From: Cyanomargarita calcarea GSE-NOS-MK-12-04C
GTDB taxonomy: Bacteria; Cyanobacteriota; Cyanobacteriia; Cyanobacteriales; Nostocaceae
Assembly (NCBI GenBank): GCA_019359595.1
Contig: JAHHGZ010000018.1
Coordinates: forward strand, 1-64,000
DNA length: 64,000 nt
Reading direction: 5' to 3'
Shown: positions 1 through 8,790 of the stretch, piece by piece
Layout of the letters: every line of letters starts with the position of its first letter
Numbering within the stretch: position 1 is the stretch's first letter
The notes under the pieces: generated by a model
The model's database searches: none
What the model was told of the DNA's origin: nothing
The model's input: only the letters and a program-made list of their open reading frames with translations
Program-made: the position numbers and the translations under genes

Positions 1-201
1 GTTGAGCAAACACCATGCTTTTAATATAGTGTTTTTAGTTACCTTGAAATTTGCCCACACTCGGTACTAACATTAAATGTGTTTGCCCTGGCTATTTAGA
101 TATTTCTGCCAAAACTGGATGCTCCCGACAGGTAGCACTGTTCCCGCCGCTTGTGAAAAACATTTACCCTGTCTTCTCCTGTCTCACTCGCATTCATCCC
201 G

Positions 202-242
202 ACACTCCTAAAAGTGAGTGTGGGACTTCTGCTAAAAGAAGT
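202..242 (-). terminator. Two adjacent small hairpins after ssb
   Basis: Two inverted repeats lie back to back: ACACTC/GAGTGT (202-207 with 216-221) and ACTTCT/AGAAGT (225-230 with 237-242). The second overlaps the ssb stop codon, so transcripts of ssb would end in two short stem-loops. There is no U-tract, so factor-independent termination is uncertain. The rest of 1-201 shows nothing I can support as a gene. Confidence 0.35.
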
Positions 243-847
243 TAAAACGGGATATCATCTACATCCGGTTCGTCATCCTCAGCCGGTGCTGCATAGGGTT
301 TGCGATCGTAACTACTGTTTTCGGGTGCCTTTTGAGGTATGCTCAAAGGTGGGTTCTGGGGTACGTAGCGATCGCTAAAATCATTCTGAGGGATTGGATC
401 AAAATGTGTTGCTGTGGGTCGTGACGGCTCATAAGTGGGAACGGTTTCCCTCAAAGGGGCTATGTTATTCGGAGCCTCACCATAATTTTGTGGTGTATAA
501 GTTCCTGGGCTGCTTTCCATTGATGGTGGAGAACCCATATCAAAACCTGCTCCCAAAGAGTGGATGCGCTGTACCGTCAATTCTGCTTGTTTTTCTTTAA
601 AACCTTCGCGGCGTACAATCGTATTCATCCCCAAACGCCCTTCCAAAATGACGCGATCGCCTTTGTGATAGTTTTGCTTAATTTCGGTAGCAAGGTTTTT
701 CCAAGCTACTACTCTCAACATTGCAGGTGGGTCTTCTGGTCGGGTTCCGGCAAACTGAACCATCATATCCGTCAGTTCCAATCCATCCGGTGTATAGCGT
801 AGCTGCGGTTCGTCAGTAATTTCCGCCATTAAAATGCAACTGTTCAT
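242..847 (-). CDS. ssb: Single-stranded DNA-binding protein
   Basis: This protein coats single-stranded DNA during replication, repair and recombination, and recruits partners through its C-terminal tip. The first ~105 residues form an OB fold (MNSCILMAEITDEPQ, VVAWKNLA, GDRVILEGRLG). A Pro/Asn/Gln-rich linker follows, then an acidic tail ending DEPDVDDIPF, the canonical SSB protein-interaction tip. At 201 residues it has normal bacterial SSB length with a long linker. An AGGA element sits a few bases upstream of the ATG. It stands alone between two intergenic stretches, with no rpsF/rpsR neighbours. The assignment is secure. Confidence 0.95.
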   Translation of the reverse strand: MNSCILMAEITDEPQLRYTPDGLELTDMMVQFAGTRPEDPPAMLRVVAWKNLATEIKQNYHKGDRVILEGRLGMNTIVRREGFKEKQAELTVQRIHSLGAGFDMGSPPSMESSPGTYTPQNYGEAPNNIAPLRETVPTYEPSRPTATHFDPIPQNDFSDRYVPQNPPLSIPQKAPENSSYDRKPYAAPAEDDEPDVDDIPF

Positions 848-1295
848 CTTTTTTTCCTGTTGTGAAAATAGTTTTGAGTCCTGGGTTCTGAGTGAAAAGT
901 GGGGAATTTTGATTATCTATATGTTCAACTGTTAATCAAATTTTATATCTTAAATTAAGACATTTCAGAGTCAGATGTATGTCCCCGCCTATCCGATAAA
1001 TTTAATTTTTTCTTTATAAACACCTTCTCATGTTTCTAACTTAAAATTTGAGTCATCACCAAATTACAAGAAAGCGAAGAATCCTGATTTCTATCATAGC
1101 CAGTAGTAAACGTAGTCGCCCTCGCGCCACGGCTACATTCTTTCTTCGATATATTTGTACCATAAAAGCCAAGGGAGAGTCGCGAATTGTGTTTGGTAGA
1201 CACTGGCAACACACCCCTGACTGTTGTAAGAAGCATTTGATTCAGCAATTGAATAGTAAAATTGTACTATGCAATAGTGACAAAAAATTATAAAG
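848..1295. other. Intergenic region, no supported gene
   Basis: These ~450 bases lie between the ssb start and the 3' end of the hydroxylase gene. Open frames exist on both strands but overlap each other and look like nothing I know. A small inverted repeat ATAGTA/TACTAT (1253-1258 with 1265-1270) lies just past the hydroxylase stop and could be part of its terminator. The AT-rich stretch 880-1020 presumably holds the ssb promoter. Confidence 0.4.
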
Positions 1296-2555
1296 TTAAA
1301 TTTGAACATGAGCGGGCGAAAAACCAAAACCGATTAACCGTGCTAGGATGTTGCGGACAAGAGGTAGGCGCACGAAAGCGGGTGGCTGGAATTGCTGTTC
1401 TGATTTAAGTGCGCGGACAAATATCTGTTGCTGAATAAGCGACTGAAATGTTTGAATAATCCTTGTGGGTAATTCTCGCCGACGTTGGACGAGTGAAAGG
1501 TGGTGCAGTTCTACACCCTTGTTTTTCAGCGGTTCACTCAGGATATTAGCGGCAACAACTGCGTCGGCGATCGCGTAATTAATGCCCACTCCAGCGACAG
1601 GGGACATAACATGGGCAGCGTCACCAATGAGTAGGAGTCCAAGACGATACCAACGCTTGAGCCGATTAGACTCTACAGACAGAAAGGCGATTTGCGACCA
1701 ATCTTGTAGCAGGTGAATGCGGTCTTCTAATTCTGGGACTACTCCTAAAATAGACTTTCTCAGGGCTTCCAAACCAGCAGTACGCAATTCTTGGTAACCA
1801 CCTTTGGGAATTACATAACCAAGCTGCCATTGTTCGCCACGGTCAAGCATAGCGACAATATGACCGCGACCGAACCGACCCATCAAACCAACTGGTTCTT
1901 CAGATTTACGTGGAAGACGGAACCACAGCACATCCATTGGGGGTGAAGTTCCTACTGGTGGTTCAAAATTAGCTAACTGCCTCAAACGAGAATGACGACC
2001 ATCTGCACCGACAACCAAATGTGCCCGAATTTCGTGCCAACCACCCTGACCGCGATAGCGCACACCCTGAATTACCCCATTTTCCTGAATTAGTTCCTGG
2101 ACATTGGCACCCGTGACTAAGTGAAAATTCGGATATTGTCTGGCTTCATTGATAATAAATTCTAAAAAACGCACTTGTGGCATCACGGTAATGTAAGGAT
2201 AGTGCGTTTTTAGGTCAGTAAAATCAACTAATTGCAAAGACTCTTGCTCAGTTTGAATGTTCAGTTGGTAAAGTTTGCTGTGGGGAATTTGCAGCAAGCG
2301 TTCTGCCAAACCCAATTCTTCCATAATTTCCATAACCGATGGATGAATTGTATCACCGCGAAAATCTCGGTCAAAATCTTTGTGTACTTCCAGCAACATC
2401 ACTGGGATACCTTGACGTGCCAACAGCAGTGCCAAGACAACTCCAGCAGGGCCACCACCTACAATGCAACAATCTGTAGTTTGTGCATCTATAATTTCAT
2501 GAGCAGGGTTAATTGTCTGAGTTTCAGAAAGATTTGAGGGTAAATGGGTAGTCAT
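1296..2555 (-). CDS. FAD-dependent aromatic hydroxylase-type monooxygenase
   Basis: This is a flavoprotein of the UbiH / p-hydroxybenzoate hydroxylase fold, 419 residues. An N-terminal dinucleotide-binding motif (CIVGGGPAGVVLALLLARQG) is followed by the mid-protein GADGRHSRLR stretch. The second FAD motif, LLIGDAAHVMSPVAGVGIN, contains the GD signature. These are the three hallmarks of the family. The start was moved to the internal ATG because GGAGGTG lies 5 bases upstream (within 2561-2567); the frame extends 12 codons further without a ribosome site. The substrate cannot be read from sequence. Membership in the p-hydroxybenzoate-hydroxylase-like clan is clear, but a role in quinone, carotenoid or secondary metabolism is open. 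It is monocistronic, divergent from the ABC ATPase gene. Confidence 0.85.
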   Translation of the reverse strand: MTTHLPSNLSETQTINPAHEIIDAQTTDCCIVGGGPAGVVLALLLARQGIPVMLLEVHKDFDRDFRGDTIHPSVMEIMEELGLAERLLQIPHSKLYQLNIQTEQESLQLVDFTDLKTHYPYITVMPQVRFLEFIINEARQYPNFHLVTGANVQELIQENGVIQGVRYRGQGGWHEIRAHLVVGADGRHSRLRQLANFEPPVGTSPPMDVLWFRLPRKSEEPVGLMGRFGRGHIVAMLDRGEQWQLGYVIPKGGYQELRTAGLEALRKSILGVVPELEDRIHLLQDWSQIAFLSVESNRLKRWYRLGLLLIGDAAHVMSPVAGVGINYAIADAVVAANILSEPLKNKGVELHHLSLVQRRRELPTRIIQTFQSLIQQQIFVRALKSEQQFQPPAFVRLPLVRNILARLIGFGFSPAHVQI

Positions 2556-2751
2556 GAACACACCTCCAGAATGCCCTGAAATTGATAACAAAAGGTTGTT
2601 AACTTAACTCAACACTAATTCGCTTTTTATGCAAATTCGCTTTTTTTAACTTTTCGTATTCACTTAGAGCGTGTATTATAAGCGCTAAATGCTCCTTCAT
2701 TATTTGTTAGTTGTTAATCGTTATCCTCCTTCGTTATTGGTTAGTTGTTAG

Positions 2752-2843
2752 TCGTTAGTTGGTCTAGCACCAACTCCTAACTCTTAACTCCTAACTCCTA
2801 ACTCCTAACTCCTAACTCTTAACTCCCAATTCCTAACTCCTAA
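2752..2843 (+). repeat. TAACTCC heptamer array upstream of the ABC ATPase
   Basis: Tandem, slightly degenerate heptamers (CTAACTC / TTAACTC / CAATTCC) run up to a few bases before the GTG start at 2852. They are preceded by TTAGTTG-type repeats from ~2705. This is the orientation seen in front of most start codons in this window (compare 8725-8785 and 10988-11020). No gene-like frame crosses the array. Confidence 0.85.
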
Positions 2844-2851
2844 AAATACTC

Positions 2852-4168
2852 GTGGCGCAGGTTGTTTTAGAAAACGTTTACAAAAGTTTTCCCTCTCGAA
2901 AAGGGGAAATTGCATTTCCTACTCAAACCCCATCTAAAGGGAACAAGAGTGATGTAACTCAACAGCGTACAGAAAGCGTGAATGTTTTGCGACGAATTCA
3001 CCTCACTGTACCAGACGGTGAGTTTATGGTATTGGTAGGCCCTTCTGGCTGTGGCAAAAGCACTCTGCTGCGGATTCTCGCTGGATTAGAGCAGATGACT
3101 GGAGGTAATATTTGGGTGGGCGATCGCCTGATCAATGAGCTACCCCCCAAGGAACGAGACATTGCAATGGTGTTTCAAAATTACGCTCTCTATCCCCATA
3201 TGACGGTTTATGAAAATATTGCCTTTGGATTGAGACGACGGGGAGGAGGGACACAAGGGGAAGGAATTCCTAATTGGGTGGAAAATCTGGCGGTAGAGAT
3301 GACAAAAAAACTGCCCAAAGGACTCCGTGTAGTTACAGAAAAAGAACGAGCGGTAAATGAGCGGGTGCGAAATGTGGCGCAATTGCTGCAAATGGAGACT
3401 TTGTTAAATCGGTTACCCAAGCAGCTATCTGGGGGACAAAGACAGAGGGTGGCATTGGGAAGGGCGATCGCACGTAACCCGCAAGTATTTTTGATGGATG
3501 AACCCCTGTCTAACTTAGATGCGAAATTAAGGGCAGAAACTCGCGCTCAAATTGTGAAATTGCAGCGTCAGTTGGGGACAACGACGATTTATGTCACCCA
3601 CGATCAAACAGAAGCAATGACAATGGGCGATCGGATTGCGATTATGAATCAGGGACAAATTCAGCAAGTCGCCCCCCCATTAGAACTTTACAAACGCCCG
3701 GAAAACAGGTTTGTGGCAGAATTTATTGGTTCACCACCAATGAATTTTATCTCAGTCAAGTTTCAAGCGCCCCAGTTAATTACCAATGGCGACTTTCGGA
3801 TGACTATACCCTCCATTTGGAGCAGCGCTCTGCAAAAATATGACGGGCGGACTTTAATTTTAGGTATTCGTCCAGAACATTTGATTGTCTCTGTACCTGC
3901 GACGAAAAATCTCCCAGTAAAAGTAGATTTGGTGGAAAATCTGGGCTACGATTCTTATATTTCTGTCAGGCTTATCGAGTCAGGACAACAAAATCTGCTT
4001 GCAGTAAATTCATTGCAAGTTAGAGTTCCTCCAGACAGAGTTATCCGCGTCGGCGAAGAATTGTGGTTATCGCTAACTCCTGAAAAAATCCACTTTTTTG
4101 ACCCGGAAACTGAACTAGCGATTTATCCTAAAAGTCAATCGATATTTTTACCGTTTGAGCTTTCCTGA
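2852..4168 (+). CDS. MalK/UgpC-type ABC transporter ATPase with two insertions
   Basis: This is the ATP-hydrolysing subunit of a carbohydrate importer of the MalK/UgpC/MsmK family. Walker [10 protein letters not shown] is at residues 63-71, Q-loop near Q109, signature LSGGQ at 192-196, Walker B FLMDE at 213-217, switch His250, and a C-terminal TOBE/OB region. Usual family length is about 360-380 residues. The extra length lies in two places: residues ~18-42 (Pro/Thr/Gln-rich) between the first strand and NVLRRI, and ~130-172 between the Q-loop segment and the helix before the signature motif. The start is a GTG; the sequence before it is repeat DNA. No permease or binding protein is adjacent. 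A lone MalF-like permease lies at 56956-57873, so this may be a shared ATPase serving several transporters. Confidence 0.88.
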   Translation: MAQVVLENVYKSFPSRKGEIAFPTQTPSKGNKSDVTQQRTESVNVLRRIHLTVPDGEFMVLVGPSGCGKSTLLRILAGLEQMTGGNIWVGDRLINELPPKERDIAMVFQNYALYPHMTVYENIAFGLRRRGGGTQGEGIPNWVENLAVEMTKKLPKGLRVVTEKERAVNERVRNVAQLLQMETLLNRLPKQLSGGQRQRVALGRAIARNPQVFLMDEPLSNLDAKLRAETRAQIVKLQRQLGTTTIYVTHDQTEAMTMGDRIAIMNQGQIQQVAPPLELYKRPENRFVAEFIGSPPMNFISVKFQAPQLITNGDFRMTIPSIWSSALQKYDGRTLILGIRPEHLIVSVPATKNLPVKVDLVENLGYDSYISVRLIESGQQNLLAVNSLQVRVPPDRVIRVGEELWLSLTPEKIHFFDPETELAIYPKSQSIFLPFELS

Positions 4169-4214
4169 GAACTAGGAATATCAGGACTTACGCAAGATGT
4201 GGTCGAAAACCCTA

Positions 4215-4616
4215 CTAAACTGGCAAACTAGGCAAACCCCGCATCTGACGCAGAGAATTTAAGCAGGCTGGGCAATCGCAGCCAAACATGGCTATGGTAG
4301 TTTCACTCTCTTCGTTAGTGAACTCTAGCTCAGAAGGTTGCTGTTGGGGAGCGGTGAACTCTACAACCCTACCCTGTTCTGGTTGAGCTTGCACTGGTTT
4401 AACCCCCGGTGTAGATGCGGAAGCAACAATAGTATTACTAACCCGTATACAGACCATTTTTCGGGTTGCTGAGTGAGGGGATTGTATGCAAGAAAGATGG
4501 TTACCTGCTGCATCTACTGTCTGATTTGCGTGAGATGGTTGAGTCATCATGACCATAGATATCACAGATGCAAACAGTGCAGGGCTAGAAAACAAGGTGA
4601 GGAGAAATTTGTTCAT
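4215..4616 (-). CDS. Small secreted cyanobacterial protein with CDCPAC motif
   Basis: I do not recognise a named family. The protein has 133 residues. An N-terminal signal peptide (MNKFLLTLFSSPALFASVIS...) has a likely cleavage after SHA at residue ~30. Two cysteines lie in the first half (LSCIQS, MVCIRVS), then a Pro/Gln/Glu-rich low-complexity linker, and a C-terminal segment FGCDCPACLNSLRQMRG. The closely spaced cysteines could bind a metal or form disulfides in the periplasm; that is inference. It is convergent with the ABC ATPase gene, with ~46 bases between them. Confidence 0.65.
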   Translation of the reverse strand: MNKFLLTLFSSPALFASVISMVMMTQPSHANQTVDAAGNHLSCIQSPHSATRKMVCIRVSNTIVASASTPGVKPVQAQPEQGRVVEFTAPQQQPSELEFTNEESETTIAMFGCDCPACLNSLRQMRGLPSLPV

Positions 4617-4804
4617 TTATTTAAAAAAGTTTGTGGCTACTTACACCTCTGACTGATTACTGAGTAATTTCTATTTTCTATATAAATATAGTTGATATCC
4701 CAGTAAATGCAGAAATAGTAATGGAAATTCTACCAGAGGTTGTTTATAAAGTCTAGCTTGGCTGTCACTAGGGGCGTGCGACGCACTGTAAAGCAATGAT
4801 GCTG

Positions 4805-4924
4805 CTAATTTGCGCTTGAAAGTGGTTTTCTTAGTTGCTGTATTAGCAATCCAATCGCCATACCAATGCCGACAATGGCTGTAAAAATAAAAGGACGGGC
4901 AAAGACACGCCCATCCCACAACAT
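4805..4924 (-). CDS. Candidate 39-residue single-pass membrane protein
   Basis: A short frame starts at the ATG complementary to 4922-4924 and ends at TAG. It has 39 residues: a charged N-terminus (MLWDGRVFARP), one hydrophobic helix (residues ~11-28, FIFTAIVGIGMAIGLLI) and a basic C-terminus (QQLRKPLSSAN). The layout, Trp/Arg anchors, GxGxAxG helix face and basic tail, is that of small thylakoid or plasma-membrane subunits, but it matches none of the Psb, Psa, Pet or Ndh small subunits I can recall. The ribosome site is weak (GAG, 4 bases upstream). A longer overlapping frame exists in another register and is less protein-like. It lies just downstream (in its own direction) of the MITE-like element at 4945-5130. 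Confidence 0.4.
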   Translation of the reverse strand: MLWDGRVFARPFIFTAIVGIGMAIGLLIQQLRKPLSSAN

Positions 4925-4944
4925 AATCTCTAGTTCTGTGGTTC

Positions 4945-5130
4945 TAATACCAATTCTGTATGAGGTTGCGCTTTATTCACCCACACCCTAGAAGGGTGGG
5001 CGCCAGGTGCTTCAAGTCGGCGGAGCCGCCCAACGCACTGGCTCGGCTATACGTTGCTTGCTTAGAGCGGAGGGGTACAAAGCCCACCTGCGTGGGCTAA
5101 TTAGGCGCATCTTCATAATATTTGGTATAA
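4945..5130. mobile_element. MITE-like element, family A copy 1
   Basis: The left end (4945-4971, TAATACCAATTCTGTATGAG...) and right end (5105-5130, ...TCATAATATTTGGTATAA) are imperfect inverted repeats of about 26 bases. The interior (~130 bases) is GC-richer than its surroundings and has a perfect AGCCCAC/GTGGGCT hairpin (5081-5087 with 5092-5098), but no coding capacity. The same ends bound the element at 16220-16337. It ends 5 bases from the 3' end of the PBP2 gene. Confidence 0.6.
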
Positions 5131-5134
5131 GCGG

Positions 5135-6979
5135 TTAGCGTGAGTTCTCAGCAGATCCTGCTGATTTCTCTTCAGACTTAGGTTTTTCATACTTACCCGG
5201 ATACTTCTTCTGAAAATACTTTTCTAGAGTTTGTAAAACCATTGGGCCGCAAACAGTACCACCGTGGTCGCCAGTATTTTCACCAAACGCTAAAACTACA
5301 ATTTCTGGCTTCAAGAAGGGAGCATAGGCACCAAACCAAGTGTGATTTGGGCGACCAACACCAGCTTCTGCAGTACCACTTTTACCCGCTGCTGGGGCAA
5401 TAGATGGCAGGTTCAAACTCTTACCCGTGCCTTCAGTAATCACCTTCCGCAGTCCATCACGGATAACTTTGATTGTTGAGGGTTGCATATCTAAGGATGA
5501 GCGCCAGCTTTTTGATTGTTCGTTATCCTTGAGCAAATGGGGTTTAATGCGGTATCCACCATTTGCAGGGACAGCAAACATTATTGCGGCTTGTAGTGGT
5601 GTAACTTGAAGCGCACCTTGACCGATGGACATATTGATTGTATCGCCGACAGTCCAAGGCATTCCTCTAAAAGCTTTCTTTTTCCAAGTTTCATCCGGAA
5701 CCAAACCTCGTGATTCTTCCGTACTGAACTCAAAGCCAGTTTTTTCACCAAACCCATATTTGCGAGTCCATTCGATAAGTTTTGGACCACCAACTCCCCT
5801 GCCAATTTGGTAGAAAAAGGTATCACTACTCATCGCCAGCGCTCTGGGAAATCCCAATGGGCCAAATCCGGCGTGGTTCCACTCACCAAAGGTTACACCG
5901 CCAACGGTAAGCGAGCCAAAGGTTTGTAGGACTGTATTGGGAGAAAATTTACCCGATTCCAAACCTGCAGTCGTGGTAATAATTTTGAAAGTACTGGCGG
6001 GTGGGAAGGCGCTCAGAACCCGATTAACCAAAGGATGACCTTTACCTTGGAGAGTTTCCCAATCTTTTTGGCTGACTTTTTGCTTCGAGAAAATATTCGG
6101 GTCAAAGCTAGGGTAAGATACCATCGCTAAAACAGCACCGTTATTCGGATCGAGCGCCACGATCGCACCTTTTTTACCCGCTAAAGCTTTTTCCGCTGCC
6201 AGTTGCACATCCAAATCGATAGTCAAGTGCAAATCAGTACCAGCTTTTGCCTGTTTTTCTCCCAAAACTCGTTTTGGTCTACCTGCACCATCCACTTCTA
6301 CCTGTTGACCACCCCATTCGCCACGTAGGGTCTTTTCATAGGCTTTTTCCACCCCCATCTGACCAATTACATCCCCCAGTCGATAGCCTTCGCTTTTCTT
6401 GCCTTGGAGTTGTTCGGGTGTCAGTTCTCGCGTGTAACCTAGTACGTGCGCTAATTCCTTGCCATGTGGGTAGTAACGAACGGCCTCTGTATTAACTTCT
6501 ACGTCTGTGAGTTCGCTCTGGTACTCCTTCAAAGCTGTGATTTGTCCTTCATTCAGGTCACGGGCAATTCGCACTAGTGTTGTAGAGCCAGCACCAGCTT
6601 CGTTGAGCTTGCCCTCCATATCTTCTACAGCTATGCCCAGAATTTGCGATAGACGCGGACCCACTTTCTCCCATGAAGCTTTGTTGTGAGCCATAGGCCA
6701 CAAATATACAGAACGGGGATAACGAGTGGTAGCTAATAATTTTCCTTTACGGTCAAAAATATTACCTCGCTCTGGCTGTTTGGGAATTACTCGTATCCGA
6801 TTGGACTCAGCCCGGTTCCGAAGTTTTGAACCTTGAACAATTTGTAAATATCCCAAACGAATATCAATACCAAGCGCCATTAAGAGAGTGAATACAATTA
6901 AATATGTGGACTGGAGTCCCCGTCCTACTGTACGCTGATCTTTTTTGCGACCTAACTGAGGTGGTTGAAATGGGGTCAT
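5135..6979 (-). CDS. mrdA: Penicillin-binding protein 2 (elongation transpeptidase)
   Basis: A class B penicillin-binding protein of 614 residues that cross-links peptidoglycan during cell elongation, anchored in the cytoplasmic membrane. A single membrane helix (~25-46, STYLIVFTLLMALGIDIRLGYLQ) is followed by the dimerisation/pedestal domain with the class-typical RGNIFDRKGKLLA (71-83). The transpeptidase domain has the active serine in S329-T-F-K332, the second motif S384-S-D386 in place of the commoner SxN, and K533-S-G-T536. PBP2 rather than PBP3 is favoured by its length and the GMPWTVGDTINMSIGQG segment. It stands alone, divergent from potA with a ~207-base promoter region. Confidence 0.92.
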   Translation of the reverse strand: MTPFQPPQLGRKKDQRTVGRGLQSTYLIVFTLLMALGIDIRLGYLQIVQGSKLRNRAESNRIRVIPKQPERGNIFDRKGKLLATTRYPRSVYLWPMAHNKASWEKVGPRLSQILGIAVEDMEGKLNEAGAGSTTLVRIARDLNEGQITALKEYQSELTDVEVNTEAVRYYPHGKELAHVLGYTRELTPEQLQGKKSEGYRLGDVIGQMGVEKAYEKTLRGEWGGQQVEVDGAGRPKRVLGEKQAKAGTDLHLTIDLDVQLAAEKALAGKKGAIVALDPNNGAVLAMVSYPSFDPNIFSKQKVSQKDWETLQGKGHPLVNRVLSAFPPASTFKIITTTAGLESGKFSPNTVLQTFGSLTVGGVTFGEWNHAGFGPLGFPRALAMSSDTFFYQIGRGVGGPKLIEWTRKYGFGEKTGFEFSTEESRGLVPDETWKKKAFRGMPWTVGDTINMSIGQGALQVTPLQAAIMFAVPANGGYRIKPHLLKDNEQSKSWRSSLDMQPSTIKVIRDGLRKVITEGTGKSLNLPSIAPAAGKSGTAEAGVGRPNHTWFGAYAPFLKPEIVVLAFGENTGDHGGTVCGPMVLQTLEKYFQKKYPGKYEKPKSEEKSAGSAENSR

Positions 6980-7186
6980 AGGACAAAAAGCGAATTAGAG
7001 ATTAGCATTATCTATATACAATTAGGCTTTACTCGACCCGGTATCTAGCCTGATACAGCCGGGGAATATACTCTGTAAAAATTCTTTTTGGCGTATACAA
7101 TAAACCAAAGTGGAAAATGCAGTCTGTTTAATAGGCTACGTTATTTAAAAAAATCAGGTAATATTACGGATTTTAATTTTTAGATT

Positions 7187-8332
7187 ATGTCTCACACTGT
7201 GACGCAAAATCAGGGGGCAATAACTACTTCTGACTCGTTTGATGTTGAACTACGTGAAGTATTCAAATTTTTCAATCAAGAGCCAGCAGTACATGGAATC
7301 AATTTAGATGTGAGACAGGGTGAATTTTTTAGTATTCTAGGTCCATCTGGTTGTGGCAAGACAACCACACTACGCTTGATAGCGGGGTTTGAAACAGCCG
7401 ATGCTGGTAAGGTCTTGATTCAAGGTCAATCTGTAACTAATGTTCCTCCTTATCGCCGACCTGTCAATACTGTATTTCAAAGTTACGCTCTATTTGACCA
7501 TCTGAATATTTGGGATAACATTGCTTTCGGACTCCGGTTAAAAAAAATGCGCTCATCAGAAGTTGAAAGCCGAGTCAAAGAAGCTTTAGCCTTGGTTAAA
7601 ATGGAGGCTATGCGATCGCGTTTTCCCAATCAACTCTCCGGCGGTCAACAACAGCGAGTAGCATTAGCAAGAGCGCTGGTAAATCGTCCTGCGGTGTTAC
7701 TCCTGGATGAACCCTTAGGAGCATTAGATTTAAAGCTACGCAAGGAAATGCAGGTTGAGTTATCTAATTTACACAAAACATTGGGCTTGACCTTTGTTAT
7801 GGTAACTCACGACCAAGAAGAAGCCTTATGTTTGAGCGATCGCATTGCCGTTATGAATAAGGGCAAAGTCGAACAAGTCGGAACTCCCAGTGAAATCTAC
7901 GAACAACCTAGAACACCCTTTGTTGCCGATTTTATTGGTGATACTAACTTATTTGACGGTGAAATTGCTGCCACGGACGCTACTAGTATAAAAATTTTAA
8001 CTAAAATGGGACTTCCATTAGTCGTCGCCCGTTCGCAAGATACACCGACTGGATTGCAAGACCAAGTGGTAGTCAGCGTGCGTCCACAAAAAGTCCAACT
8101 CTCACTTTATAAACCTAGTTTACAGAATAACTGCTTTGAAGGACGGCTGATTAACGTTATGTATCTGGGTACTCACGTTAATTATGTTGTGGAGTTGACA
8201 AAAGGGGTACGGATTACAGTTTTGCAACCCAACACCTTTGGTAGTTTACCAGATGCTGACACACCTATCTACGCTTGGTGGGCAGAAACTGACTGTTTGG
8301 CACTAAGTAAGGAGTTAGGAGTTAGGAGTTAA
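7187..8332 (+). CDS. potA: Spermidine/putrescine ABC transporter ATPase PotA
   Basis: ATP-binding subunit of a polyamine importer, 381 residues. Walker A GPSGCGKT (52-59), signature LSGGQ (150-154), Walker B VLLLDEP (~170-176), the [11 protein letters not shown] switch, and a C-terminal TOBE region ([11 protein letters not shown]) are all present, as in PotA. Genes for the binding protein (potD, 8791) and one permease (potB, 11032) follow on the same strand. Its last codons (K-E-L-G-V-R-S and stop) are read from GGAGTTA heptamers, so the intergenic repeat has intruded into or supplies the C-terminus. No strong ribosome site is visible before the ATG. Confidence 0.92.
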   Translation: MSHTVTQNQGAITTSDSFDVELREVFKFFNQEPAVHGINLDVRQGEFFSILGPSGCGKTTTLRLIAGFETADAGKVLIQGQSVTNVPPYRRPVNTVFQSYALFDHLNIWDNIAFGLRLKKMRSSEVESRVKEALALVKMEAMRSRFPNQLSGGQQQRVALARALVNRPAVLLLDEPLGALDLKLRKEMQVELSNLHKTLGLTFVMVTHDQEEALCLSDRIAVMNKGKVEQVGTPSEIYEQPRTPFVADFIGDTNLFDGEIAATDATSIKILTKMGLPLVVARSQDTPTGLQDQVVVSVRPQKVQLSLYKPSLQNNCFEGRLINVMYLGTHVNYVVELTKGVRITVLQPNTFGSLPDADTPIYAWWAETDCLALSKELGVRS

Positions 8333-8346
8333 GAGTTAAGAGTTAA
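8309..8346 (+). repeat. GGAGTTA heptamer array at the 3' end of potA
   Basis: Five heptamers (GGAGTTA x3, then AGAGTTA x2) begin inside potA and provide its stop codon TAA. They are opposite in orientation to the TAACTCC array before potD (8725-8785), so the two could pair in the transcript. Confidence 0.85.
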
Positions 8347-8428
8347 AAAAATGATTGAATATAAAATCCGTGATTTAATACTCCCTTTTAACTTCTAATA
8401 GCCCGTATCAAAAGTTCTGATGGTTATT

Positions 8429-8462
8429 AGATCCCTGACTTCGCAGGACTTGTCGGGGATCT
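8429..8462 (+). terminator. Strong hairpin downstream of potA
   Basis: AGATCCCTGAC (8429-8439) and GTCGGGGATCT (8452-8462) form an 11-bp stem with one G.U pair and a 12-base loop. It lies about 100 bases past the potA stop. It lacks a U-tract, so it may act as an RNA-stabilising stem or be a dispersed palindrome rather than a terminator. Confidence 0.45.
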
Positions 8463-8539
8463 GGGCATCTCGAAAGGGTCAAAATTAATGACATGAACTA
8501 GTAATTTCTGTATAGAGGCATTGATGAGGCGTCTCTAAT

Positions 8540-8718
8540 CTACGGCTGTTAAGGTGTACTAACCTAGTACTAGTCGTCAGCCTTATTACTACGTTGTGTC
8601 GCTAACCCTTAAACCTGAAATTGAGCGCAAACATTATTTTTTGCTTTCAAATTTTAATTGGTGTAGGGCTGAAACTCCCATTAACACGTTGAAAAAAACT
8701 TCACCTTAACAGCCGTAG
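8540..8718. mobile_element. MITE with perfect 17-bp ends and 8-bp target duplication
   Basis: Perfect terminal inverted repeats CTACGGCTGTTAAGGTG (8540-8556) and its complement (8702-8718) enclose a 145-base non-coding interior. The 8 bases TCTCTAAT occur directly outside both ends (8532-8539 and 8719-8726), the signature of a transposition event. The element is 179 bp and encodes nothing, so it must be moved by a transposase elsewhere. I cannot name the parent IS family with confidence from these ends alone; an 8-bp duplication is used by several families. It separates potA from potD. Confidence 0.85.
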
Positions 8719-8724
8719 TCTCTA

Positions 8725-8785
8725 ATCCTAACTCCTAACTCCTAACTCCTAACTCCTAATTCCTAATTCCTAATTCTTAATTTTT
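8725..8785 (+). repeat. TAACTCC heptamer array before potD
   Basis: Eight or so heptamers (CTAACTC, CTAATTC, TTAATTT variants) fill the space from the MITE target duplication to the potD start at 8791. They leave no recognisable ribosome site apart from what the repeat provides. Confidence 0.85.
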
Positions 8786-8790
8786 AACTC

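Noticed and set aside
51-245. 64-codon frame at the left edge
   Set aside because: No similarity or ribosome site, and it spans the ssb terminator hairpins.
4671-4919. 82-codon minus-strand frame
   Set aside because: Out-of-frame reading of the better 39-residue membrane protein frame at 4805-4924; residues look random and Cys/Tyr-rich.
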